DNA of 64,000 nucleotides, from the NCBI GenBank assembly GCA_034437535.1, contig DAOTTZ010000102.1:1-64000 (forward strand), in the 5' to 3' direction. A program made the translations under genes and the position numbers. Shown here in pieces: positions 40,343 to 48,403 of the stretch; the first letter of the stretch is position 1; every line of letters begins with the position of its first letter. This stretch comes from J038 sp034437535 (GTDB lineage Bacteria > Chloroflexota > Anaerolineae > Aggregatilineales > Phototrophicaceae). Below the pieces are notes generated by a model that was not told the DNA's origin, did not search any database, and worked only from the letters and a program-made list of their open reading frames with translations.

Positions 40343-41041
40343 TTACCTGGCGTTCCAGGTGTCTACGATTATCTGTCCGTCACGGATCATCGCCACTTCG
40401 GGTTGAGGCTTACGCCGTTTGCCGGGTGGTGATGTAGTGATGTAACCGGCGATTCGCATCTGCGTGGGTGTCATATCTAACGCACAGACGACCGCGTTTT
40501 CGTCACCGTAAGCCCCGGCGTGGACGTTGCCACGTAGATGCCCCCAGACGAATACATCCCCCGCCGCGATGATCTCTGCACCGGGGTTTACGTCGCCCAT
40601 GACGATCACATGCCCATCGCTTCGAATTTCACGTCCAGAGCGTAACGTGCGGCGGATTAAAACACCGGAGGTTCCCGCTTCTTCCGGGTTAATTGGCAGG
40701 GTATCGGCCAATTCAGGGTCATTGACGACTGCTTCGGCGGTGGCGGCTTCGGTTCGCAGATCAAGGGCCTGGGCCGCTTCGATAGTTGTCCGGCTATCAC
40801 TCGTCACCATGTCGATCTTCAGGCCGCGCCGCTCTAGCAGGGCGCGTAAGCCACTCAGCTCATGGCGCGGCACCGGTCGCCCGCCTAATTCAATTGTCAA
40901 CTTTGCCCCGGCGAAGAAATCACTCTTTTCATCAAGGCGGCGGGCCAGTTCCCCGGTCACGCTCAGCCATTCTTCCGTTGCGCTAAGTGTCACGATGAGG
41001 CCATCTGTACCGCCTTTTATCGCGATGATGTCTTCTGTCAT
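40343..41041 (-). CDS. minC: Septum formation inhibitor MinC
   Basis: MinC blocks FtsZ assembly when bound to MinD. The 232-residue protein has an N-terminal FtsZ-binding domain (about 1-105) and a C-terminal beta-helix with SGREIRSDGHVIVMGDVNPG, IAAGDVFVWGHLRGNVHAG and the MinD-binding face after it. I use the ATG at 41041, with GGTGG eight bases upstream; an upstream TTG directly after the mrdA stop gives an unsupported 21-residue lead. The gene is sandwiched between mrdA and minD, an unusual placement. Confidence 0.93.
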   Translation of the reverse strand: MTEDIIAIKGGTDGLIVTLSATEEWLSVTGELARRLDEKSDFFAGAKLTIELGGRPVPRHELSGLRALLERRGLKIDMVTSDSRTTIEAAQALDLRTEAATAEAVVNDPELADTLPINPEEAGTSGVLIRRTLRSGREIRSDGHVIVMGDVNPGAEIIAAGDVFVWGHLRGNVHAGAYGDENAVVCALDMTPTQMRIAGYITTSPPGKRRKPQPEVAMIRDGQIIVDTWNAR

Positions 41042-41104
41042 CCAATTTGCCACCGATCTTGTGAACGCTAACTTAATAATACTTAAATTCCACGCATCCG
41101 ACAA

Positions 41105-43414
41105 CTACGGTGAATTGCCAGCCAGTTCTGCCGGTTGTGGTAGATTTTGCCGTTCGTTTTGTAGGCGATACCATGCCTCGATGGTATCGACCACAATCGG
41201 CAATGCATTGGCAGAGCCTTCCTGCCCATTGTAGATGAAGCCGACGACCAGAATTTCTGGATTTTCGAACGGGCCATAAGCCGCAAACCAGGCATGGGCC
41301 GGCCAGTTCCCTGGCTCGCATAGGCGCAAGGCGGATGCGATGTTATCGCAGTATTCCGCTGTGCCAGTCTTGCCGCCCAGCGCGATATACGGCAAATTCG
41401 CGCCGGAGCCGGTGCCTTCTGTCACGGTATCGCGCATCCCCTGGCGCACGATCTCCAGGTTCTCTGTACTGAGGAAAGCCGGTGTATAATTCGGCTCCCA
41501 ACGGAGTGGATTACACACCCGCCCATTGAAGGTATAATTCAGCGGGATGTGGACGCGATATTGCCGGAATGCTTCGCGAGTCAGTGATGAGTCAATATCA
41601 ACCGTGCCGATGTATTCGTCCGGGTTGCACCGGGATGCATTGTAGTATTCGCTATCCGGTTCGCACAGGCACGCCAGGCTGTTCTGGCCCTGGATAATCA
41701 TGTCTTCCAACAGTAGCAGAGTCAGCGGTTCGGTCTCTGGCACAGTATCCAGGTTGACTGTGCGGGATACTTGTGGTTCGAAGGCTTCTTCGACACTGCC
41801 CTCACCATCCAACAAATCCCGGATCAACGTAGGCTGGTACAATGTGCCATCGTTGACCAGGGCGGTCAGGGCCATCGTCAATTGAAGCGGTGTTACCGTC
41901 AGGTAGCCCTGGCCGAATGAGGCGTTGTAGGTATCGCCGGTAGACCAGTTTTCGCCGTAGGTGATCCGTTTCCAATCCGGGTCGGGCATGCGTCCGGCGA
42001 GTTCACCCGGCAGTTCCATCCCCAGTTCGGAGCCAATGCCCAGTGCAGTTGCGTAGCGCACCAGATTGTTAATCCCCAGGCCACCAGGCCGCAGGCTGTT
42101 AGCTGGCACCTGGTCATTACCACCGCCCACTTGATAAAAATAGACGTTACAACTCTGCGCGATGGCCTCACGCATGTCAATGTTGCCGTGTTCCCCGCCG
42201 AATTGGTCGATCCAGCAGACAAAGCGTTGATCCGCGCCCCGGTCATTCGGGGCATAGAAGTTCGCCACCAGCAGATCCCCGGCATCGTAGAGTTCGGTTT
42301 CAGCGTCGATCACATCTTCTTCCAGCACGGCGGCGGCGGTGATGAGCTTCCACGCGGAGCCAGGCGGGTACAATGCGCTGATGGCCTGATTTAAGAACGG
42401 GTTGAAGTTGCGTTCGCGGGCTTGTTGCTCAAGCTGAAGGTAATATTCGACATCAATGGCGCGGGCAAAGCGTGAGTTATCGTAGGTAGGGAAGCTGACC
42501 ATTGATAAGATTTCGCCGGTCATCGGGTTTATGGCGATGATAACGCCAGCCTCGGTGATGATCTCCTGGGCTTCTGCATTGATGCGCGTGATCTGGTCGA
42601 TCAGGATCTGTTGCGCTTCGGCCTGGAGGTCGCTATCAATCGTCAACCGGATGTTCTGGCCGGGTTCTGGCTCGGTGCGGCCTAACTCCGCGATTTGTTC
42701 GCCAGCGACATCGACTTCACGCAGAACAGAGCCACGCCGCCCAGCCAGGATGCTTTCCAGAAAACGCTCGATCCCATCGTACCCGATGCGATCATAAGCC
42801 GGATCATAGCCCAGTTCGATCAACTCGATCTGTTCTTCCGGCGGGATCGGCCCCATATAACCGATGATATGGGAGAGGGGTTCGCCAGCAGGATATTGAC
42901 GCACCGCCGCCTGTTGTACCTCCACACCGGGTAATTCTAGCTGATCTTCCATAATGCGGAGGGCGACATCTAACTCGACATCATCCGCGATCACGACCGG
43001 TTGAAACGGAGCGAAGCCCAGGCCCTCGATCACGATTTCTTCGATACTGCGGATGTTGCGCCCACTGGCGTCGGCCAGGGCACGAGTTGCCGGGACGCCG
43101 GTCAACGCGGAAAGCCGGGTGAAGATCTCTAATTCTTGCTCACGATTATCTGGCAGGTTCGCCGGGATGATGGTCACACGGTAAGCCGGGACGTTGCTGG
43201 CAAGCACGGTGTCATAACGGTCGAAGATCACGCCGCGATCTGCCGGGATGGGTAATTCATTCAGGCGGTTTTCGTCCGCCGCGATCTGTGCATTGGTGTT
43301 TTCCACGATCTGCAATTGATACATCCGCAAGCCGAACAAGATGAAGACAGCGACGATGATGGCCTGGAAGAACGTCAACCGCCAGCCCTGGAACGGACTC
43401 AAAAAATTACTCAT
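41105..43414 (-). CDS. mrdA: Penicillin-binding protein 2 (elongasome transpeptidase)
   Basis: A class B PBP of about 770 residues that cross-links peptidoglycan with RodA. It has a short cytoplasmic part and one membrane helix (about 15-35), then a pedestal domain. The transpeptidase motifs are SAWK (in LYPPGSAWKLITA), SCN (QSCNVYFYQVGG) and KTG (LGGKTGTAEY). Several extra cysteines (for example CLCEPDSEYYNASRC) suggest disulfides in an insert near residue 585. The second ATG (43414) is preferred: GAGG directly abuts the first ATG (43423) but is well spaced from the second. It follows mreD closely. Confidence 0.95.
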   Translation of the reverse strand: MSNFLSPFQGWRLTFFQAIIVAVFILFGLRMYQLQIVENTNAQIAADENRLNELPIPADRGVIFDRYDTVLASNVPAYRVTIIPANLPDNREQELEIFTRLSALTGVPATRALADASGRNIRSIEEIVIEGLGFAPFQPVVIADDVELDVALRIMEDQLELPGVEVQQAAVRQYPAGEPLSHIIGYMGPIPPEEQIELIELGYDPAYDRIGYDGIERFLESILAGRRGSVLREVDVAGEQIAELGRTEPEPGQNIRLTIDSDLQAEAQQILIDQITRINAEAQEIITEAGVIIAINPMTGEILSMVSFPTYDNSRFARAIDVEYYLQLEQQARERNFNPFLNQAISALYPPGSAWKLITAAAVLEEDVIDAETELYDAGDLLVANFYAPNDRGADQRFVCWIDQFGGEHGNIDMREAIAQSCNVYFYQVGGGNDQVPANSLRPGGLGINNLVRYATALGIGSELGMELPGELAGRMPDPDWKRITYGENWSTGDTYNASFGQGYLTVTPLQLTMALTALVNDGTLYQPTLIRDLLDGEGSVEEAFEPQVSRTVNLDTVPETEPLTLLLLEDMIIQGQNSLACLCEPDSEYYNASRCNPDEYIGTVDIDSSLTREAFRQYRVHIPLNYTFNGRVCNPLRWEPNYTPAFLSTENLEIVRQGMRDTVTEGTGSGANLPYIALGGKTGTAEYCDNIASALRLCEPGNWPAHAWFAAYGPFENPEILVVGFIYNGQEGSANALPIVVDTIEAWYRLQNERQNLPQPAELAGNSP

Positions 43415-43429
43415 ACGATACATCCTCGT

Positions 43430-43942
43430 CTAACGATTGTTACTTTGCCGGTATCCGCGCCGTTCTAACCCACGTTGTAAGCGTCGGATGAACCAGTACG
43501 CGGGCCATATGAAAATTAGATTATAGAAGATGGTCGGTGCGATGATGTAAGCCATGCTGAACAACCAATCGACTTGAAATCCGCTGATCGTCATGATCCC
43601 CATGATAATCAACTGCTGGACAATGGTACCGGCGATCACCAGCCCGATCAAGATCACCACGCCGATGCGATAAACCTGTTGGCCTAGCCCGCTGATTGAG
43701 AAGATCATCACCAGCATACCAAAGGTTGAAGTCCCGGTGGGGTTTTGTGAGAGTAGATCGACCGTCACCCCGCCCACGAACGCCCAAAAGACACTGGTAT
43801 CTAGCTCGGCATGGATGGCCCAGGCCAGCACCAGCACATAGACGAGATCCGGGCCGCCGCCCAACAGACGAATCTGCGGGACGAAGGTCGCCTGCAAGAC
43901 CGCCGCCAACCCCAGAATCGGGAAGGCCAGGAAAGTCGCCAT
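43430..43942 (-). CDS. mreD: Rod shape-determining protein MreD
   Basis: A 170-residue membrane protein with about five helices. Marks of MreD: an N-terminal hydrophobic run, then LLGGGPDLVYVLVLAWAI and FWAFVGGVTVDLLSQNPTG. It joins MreC to the MreB-RodA-PBP2 complex. It starts three bases after the mreC stop and lies just ahead of mrdA. Confidence 0.9.
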   Translation of the reverse strand: MATFLAFPILGLAAVLQATFVPQIRLLGGGPDLVYVLVLAWAIHAELDTSVFWAFVGGVTVDLLSQNPTGTSTFGMLVMIFSISGLGQQVYRIGVVILIGLVIAGTIVQQLIIMGIMTISGFQVDWLFSMAYIIAPTIFYNLIFIWPAYWFIRRLQRGLERRGYRQSNNR

Positions 43943-43945
43943 CGG

Positions 43946-44800
43946 TTATTCGTCTTCCGGGTTGTCTTCAAAGACAGAAATATCAATGGGCTGGAAGCTG
44001 GTGACGATCAGCACGATTTCCAGGCGGTCGAAATCGACCAGACTACGGATTTCAGCCGTTTGATTGAGCGCGAAAGCCTCTCTCGAACTGCTCGACACTT
44101 GCCCAATCGGAATATCTGGCGGGAAGTTACCCCCCAGGCCGGATGTAATCACGATGTCGCCATCCTGCACTTCGGCTTCCAGCGGGATAAAATCCATGCG
44201 GAGGTTGCCACTCAGCAGGCCGATGACCGATCCCTGGGCGCGGGTGGTTTGTAAGCGGGCGTTGATGCTACTGTTAGGATCTGTGATGAGCAAGACACTG
44301 GATGCATCGGCTGTTACGTCGATCACACGACCGACTAACCCGGCCTGGGTTGTCACTGGCATACCGATTGCGATTCCGTCACGACTCCCACGATTCAGGA
44401 TAATGGTACGCGTCAGCGCGTTGGGGTCATAACCGATGACTTCGGCGGTGACGGTTTCCTGACCTTGTGCGGTGGAGGTGTAATTCAGCAAATCGGCTAA
44501 TCGTTGGGTGTCGCTGGCGATCTCTCGCAGTTCTACTAATTCGGCCTGAGAGCGTGCCAGAGCTTCTTCTAGCTCGGCATTCCGTTCACGCAAACGCCGG
44601 ATCTCCTGCAAGTCTTCGACGACATCGTTCATGCCCTGGCTGACCTCGTTAAACGCATCGGAGACAAAGTAAAGGGGAGTCGCGGCCAGGCCCTCAAATG
44701 ATGACAGGATGCCGGCCATGCTGGTGAGAATCATACAACTGCACAAGAACATGCTTGCGAAGAAAAATACCACCCGGTTTGATCGCCAATTTCGTCTCAC
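43946..44800 (-). CDS. mreC: Rod shape-determining protein MreC
   Basis: A 284-residue bitopic protein: one membrane helix (about 9-30), a coiled coil (about 50-95, rich in Leu/Glu/Arg), then the two-barrel MreC domain with VIGYDPNALTRTIILNRGSRDGI and VTTQAGLVGRVIDV. It activates PBP2-RodA. The start is GTG without a clear ribosome-binding site, so coupling or a leaderless-like context is possible. It lies 68 bases after mreB. Confidence 0.94.
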   Translation of the reverse strand: MRRNWRSNRVVFFFASMFLCSCMILTSMAGILSSFEGLAATPLYFVSDAFNEVSQGMNDVVEDLQEIRRLRERNAELEEALARSQAELVELREIASDTQRLADLLNYTSTAQGQETVTAEVIGYDPNALTRTIILNRGSRDGIAIGMPVTTQAGLVGRVIDVTADASSVLLITDPNSSINARLQTTRAQGSVIGLLSGNLRMDFIPLEAEVQDGDIVITSGLGGNFPPDIPIGQVSSSSREAFALNQTAEIRSLVDFDRLEIVLIVTSFQPIDISVFEDNPEDE

Positions 44801-44868
44801 GGCTCACTACTCGCGCTCGTATCTTAACGAGAGGATAGTCGATCAAACGAGTGCTGAGAAGGTTAATT

Positions 44869-45930
44869 TCAGTGCCAGGTACTGCCGCGCTCGGTGCCGA
44901 CGAGTAGACGGCGTAGATTGTTGTAATCTTCTAACACCCGGCCAGACCCGCGTGCGACACAGGTCATCGCGTCTTCCGCCAGGAAGGTCGGGATGTTAAC
45001 TTCATCGGTGATACGTTCCGTCAAGCCCTTAAGTTGGCTCCCGCCGCCTGCCATGCAGATCCCGCTTTCCATCAGGTCTGCCACCAATTCTGGTGGGGTG
45101 TCATCCAGCGCGTCTTTGATGGTATCGATCAAAATATCGACTGAGCCGGAGAGGGCTTCGCGCAGTTCAATCGAACTGATCTCGATGGAGGTCGGCAGGC
45201 CGGTGATGAGATTGCGGCCTTTGACGGACATGGTGCGCTCTTGCGGGAGTGGATAGGCCGAGCCGATGTCGATCTTGACGCGCTCGGCGGTGGGTTCGCC
45301 GATGAGTAAGTTATGCTTGGTTCGCATGTATTGCACGATGTCTTCGTCCATTTCGTCACCCGCCACACGGATTGACCGGCTGATGACGATGCCGCCGAGC
45401 GAAAAGATCGCGATCTCGGTGGTGCCGCCGCCGATGTCTACCACCATACTGCCGCGTGTTTCCGTCACGGGGAGGCCGGCACCGATGGCCGCCGCGACCG
45501 GTTCTTCGATGAGATAGGCCTGGCGTGCGCCCGCATTGAGTGCGGCATCGTAGACGGCACGCTTTTCGACTTCGGTCACGCCGCTGGGGATGCCGATGAC
45601 CACACGCGGGCGCGGCACCGGCACCCAGGTATGCTCGTGGGCCTTGCGGATGAGATGATCTAACATGGCCTCAGTGATTTCAAAGTCACTAATAACGCCA
45701 TCACGCAGGGGCCGCACGATAACGATGTCTTTTGGGTTTTTGCTCCACATTTCTTTGGCCCGTGCGCCGACTTCTTGCGGGCGTCCGGTCTTTTTCTCCA
45801 CCGCGACGAACGACGGCTCGTTAATGACGATTCCCTTACCTCGTACATAGACCAGCGTGTTCGCCGTGCCGAGATCAATTCCAATATCCAGCGAAAATAA
45901 GCCGAATAGCGCATCGATTGGACTTAACAC
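44869..45930 (-). CDS. mreB: Rod shape-determining protein MreB
   Basis: A 353-residue actin homolog with canonical motifs: IGIDLGTANTLVYVRGKGIV, IGIPSGVTEVEKRAVYDA, VVDIGGGTTEIAIFSLGG, ELVADLMESGICMAGGGSQL. It is the conventional MreB, unlike the divergent copy at 16.2 kb. The start is GTG with AGGAG six bases upstream. It heads the mreBCD-mrdA-minCDE-rodA cluster, and a promoter candidate lies about 43 bases upstream. Confidence 0.97.
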   Translation of the reverse strand: MLSPIDALFGLFSLDIGIDLGTANTLVYVRGKGIVINEPSFVAVEKKTGRPQEVGARAKEMWSKNPKDIVIVRPLRDGVISDFEITEAMLDHLIRKAHEHTWVPVPRPRVVIGIPSGVTEVEKRAVYDAALNAGARQAYLIEEPVAAAIGAGLPVTETRGSMVVDIGGGTTEIAIFSLGGIVISRSIRVAGDEMDEDIVQYMRTKHNLLIGEPTAERVKIDIGSAYPLPQERTMSVKGRNLITGLPTSIEISSIELREALSGSVDILIDTIKDALDDTPPELVADLMESGICMAGGGSQLKGLTERITDEVNIPTFLAEDAMTCVARGSGRVLEDYNNLRRLLVGTERGSTWH

Positions 45931-45957
45931 ACAAAGCTCCTAACGGCAGTGTCAGTA

Positions 45958-45968
45958 CCTTGTCAAGG
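45958..45968. promoter_or_regulatory. Short inverted repeat in the mreB/tilS intergenic region
   Basis: CCTTG-T-CAAGG is a perfect 5-bp inverted repeat just downstream of the mreB -10 box. It could be an operator, but it is short and may be chance. Confidence 0.25.
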
Positions 45969-45972
45969 CGAC

Positions 45973-46001
45973 AGTATAACATAACATAGAGTTGATGTAA
46001 C
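45973..46001 (-). promoter_or_regulatory. Putative promoter of mreB cluster
   Basis: On the minus strand GTTACA (4/6), a 17-base spacer and TATACT (5/6), about 43 bases before the mreB GTG. Confidence 0.5.
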
Positions 46002-46073
46002 ACAAAATCATCCAGGCGAAAGGTAAGAACGATCAAAACTGTACAGCGGATAGTCCGACAATACAAGCTTTTA

Positions 46074-47399
46074 ATGCCGGGGGATCGGGCGGTGGTGGCT
46101 GTCTCTGGCGGTGTGGATTCGGTTGCGCTGGCGCATATGCTGGCGGAATGGCGCACGCGAGGCGGCTACACATTGACCATTGCCACCGTCGATCATGGCT
46201 TACGCGCCGATTCCGCTGATGATGTCGAATTGGTGCGTCAGTTAGCCCGGCGTCTGGGGCTTGATTTCCGGGCCGGCCAGCTTGATTTACAACACGCGAC
46301 AGCAGGCAGTGGCCTTGAAGCGGCGGCCCGTCAATATCGTTATGAGTGGCTGGCGACAATCGCCCTTCAGGTGGGTGCAGATAAGATCATCACCGCCCAT
46401 CATGCCGATGACCAGGCGGAGACGATCCTCTTACACTTGTTGCGCGGGGCTGGCATTGATGGGACACGCGGTATGCGCTATAGCTTGCCTGCACCGTTCG
46501 CGCCGGATCTATCGGTGATTCGCCCGCTATTGTCGGTCCGTAAAGCGGATCTCTACACGTATTGTGCGGAGAATGACCTGTCCTTTCGGGAAGACACGAC
46601 CAATCAAGATGTGACGATCCCGCGTAACCGCCTGCGGCATCGCGTCCTGCCGGAGTTAGAAGCGATCAACCCGGCGGCAGTCACCCTGTTGAACCGTTAC
46701 GCACAATCTGCCAGCCTGGACGCCGATTTCATCCACACAGCGTTTGAGACAATCATCCGCCCACAGATGCAATTCCATGCGGAATACGTGCAGATTCCAC
46801 TGGCCGACCTGTTACAGTGGCATCCAGCACTGCAACGGCGGGCGATGCTGACGGCGATGACTGACCCCACCGCGACCCATGTTGAGGCTTTGCTGGCGAT
46901 GGCGCGTGCCGATGGTGCCGGACGCACACTTGATCTACCCGCCGGGCAACGTGCGTTGCTGGATTATGAGGCTTTAGTCATCGGGGATGTCGCCGCTTAT
47001 GTAGATGATCGACATGCGGCGGTGCCGACGTTATCGCCCGGCCAGCGTATCCGGTTAGTGGTAGGGCAGGATGCTGATACCGGGCAGGGTTGGAGCCTGC
47101 GCCTAGGCGATCAACCGCAAGCACACGGTGTCTGTTGGCACATGCCAGCAGACACCTCTAAAGTAGAGCTTCGCACCCGGCGACCAGGAGACCGATTTGG
47201 CCGGCACAAGCTCAAAGACTGGATGATCCGGCACCATATCCCGGCTTATCTGCGTGATGCGGTGCCTTTGATTGCGGTTGATGATGAAATTCGTGTTGTA
47301 TTTTATGGACCACCAGCCGTCTACGAGCCGGAATCCTCTGTTGAGTCCGGTGTACTTCGTTGTGCGTTCATTAATTTTCATAATTCCGAGGGTGTATAA
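46074..47399 (+). CDS. tilS: tRNA(Ile)-lysidine synthase TilS
   Basis: TilS converts C34 of tRNA-Ile(CAU) to lysidine with ATP. The PP-loop is VAVSGGVDSVALAHML, then TVDHGLRADSADDVE, HHADDQAET and PRNRLRHRVLP. The C-terminal substrate-binding domain has LRTRRPGDRF, then HHIPAYLRDAVPL. The annotated ATG gives 441 residues. The same frame stays open upstream, and the 14 codons before the ATG read like the normal TilS N-terminus (TVQRIVRQYKLL). No ATG, GTG or TTG occurs there, so the real start may be a rare codon such as ATC at 46032, after AAAGGTAAG. Confidence 0.93.
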   Translation: MPGDRAVVAVSGGVDSVALAHMLAEWRTRGGYTLTIATVDHGLRADSADDVELVRQLARRLGLDFRAGQLDLQHATAGSGLEAAARQYRYEWLATIALQVGADKIITAHHADDQAETILLHLLRGAGIDGTRGMRYSLPAPFAPDLSVIRPLLSVRKADLYTYCAENDLSFREDTTNQDVTIPRNRLRHRVLPELEAINPAAVTLLNRYAQSASLDADFIHTAFETIIRPQMQFHAEYVQIPLADLLQWHPALQRRAMLTAMTDPTATHVEALLAMARADGAGRTLDLPAGQRALLDYEALVIGDVAAYVDDRHAAVPTLSPGQRIRLVVGQDADTGQGWSLRLGDQPQAHGVCWHMPADTSKVELRTRRPGDRFGRHKLKDWMIRHHIPAYLRDAVPLIAVDDEIRVVFYGPPAVYEPESSVESGVLRCAFINFHNSEGV

Positions 47400-47470
47400 T
47401 GGTTGCTAAAACACATTAACCAAGATACACTTGAGAAACAATTGGCAAAAACTGAACGGGCGGTCATAGA

Positions 47471-48334
47471 ATGGCGAACACTAATCCATCACCGGACGAA
47501 AATGCATATATTCTGGTTGTAGATGATGAAGGGGCGAATCGCTACTCCGTGAGTAAGACCCTGCAACGGGTTGGCTACACGGTGAACGATGCCGCCAGTG
47601 GTGAAGATGCACTCGACATGCTGGATAAGCAAATTTACGATGTCGTCTTGACGGACATCCGTATGCCGGGCCTGGATGGGGTTGAGTTGTTGCGGCGCAT
47701 CAAAGAAGATGCCCCCGACGCAATCGTGATCCTCATGACGGCGTATGCCAGCCTGGGGACGGCGGTTGAGGCTTTGCGGTTGGGGGCGCATGATTATCTC
47801 ATCAAGCCTAGCTCTAGCCAGGACATCCGGCAGAGTGTGGCACGCGGGGTAGAGCGGGCGCGGAGTTTGAAGCGTCGCCGGTCTTTGCTGGATGCAATCC
47901 GCAGTGATGTGTATGAGCTGGCACGGGCTGATATTGAAGCGTCGCCGGTCTCCAACGCCGAAGCAGAGCAAGACGGCGATGCTGATGCCGATCAAATCCC
48001 GGAGCCGAGTGCTTCCAGCATGGAGCTAGGGCCTTTGACCGTGTATCCAGGCCGTTATCAGATCGCGGTCGGTGAGCAAGACATCGACCTGACGCCGACT
48101 GAATTTGACCTGTTGTTGTATCTGGCCGCGCACCGGGGGCGTGTGGTGCCCTGCCATGAACTGGTGCGCGAAGTGCGTGGGTACTCCGTTGATGAGGCCG
48201 AAGCCCGCGAAGTCATCCGCCCGCATGTGAGCAACCTGCGGCGCAAATTGAAATCTGCCCAGCAAGATGCGGATTTGATCGTCAATGTGCGTGGCATTGG
48301 TTACCGGCTCAGTGAGCGGGTAAACAGCAGTTAA
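47471..48334 (+). CDS. Response regulator with OmpR-type DNA-binding domain
   Basis: A 287-residue protein. The receiver domain (12-125) has VVDDE, Asp62 in VVLTDIRMPGLDG, Thr90 and Lys112. An acidic linker (about 155-180) leads to a winged-helix OmpR/PhoB domain (185-283): DIDLTPTEFDLLLYLAAHRG, VIRPHVSNLRRKL and NVRGIGYRL. The TDIRMPG and LKRRRSLL features of the first half look NtrC-like, the output PhoB-like. No kinase is adjacent. A hairpin terminator follows. Confidence 0.93.
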   Translation: MANTNPSPDENAYILVVDDEGANRYSVSKTLQRVGYTVNDAASGEDALDMLDKQIYDVVLTDIRMPGLDGVELLRRIKEDAPDAIVILMTAYASLGTAVEALRLGAHDYLIKPSSSQDIRQSVARGVERARSLKRRRSLLDAIRSDVYELARADIEASPVSNAEAEQDGDADADQIPEPSASSMELGPLTVYPGRYQIAVGEQDIDLTPTEFDLLLYLAAHRGRVVPCHELVREVRGYSVDEAEAREVIRPHVSNLRRKLKSAQQDADLIVNVRGIGYRLSERVNSS

Positions 48335-48359
48335 CGCATACGGTCGTCTGCGTTACAAT

Positions 48360-48382
48360 CGGGCCAATTATGGCCCGTTTTT
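48360..48382 (+). terminator. Rho-independent terminator after the response regulator
   Basis: CGGGCC and GGCCCG form a 6-bp stem with a 6-base loop, followed by TTTTT. Confidence 0.7.
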
Positions 48383-48403
48383 GCTTTAGATTGGGTACGG
48401 TTT

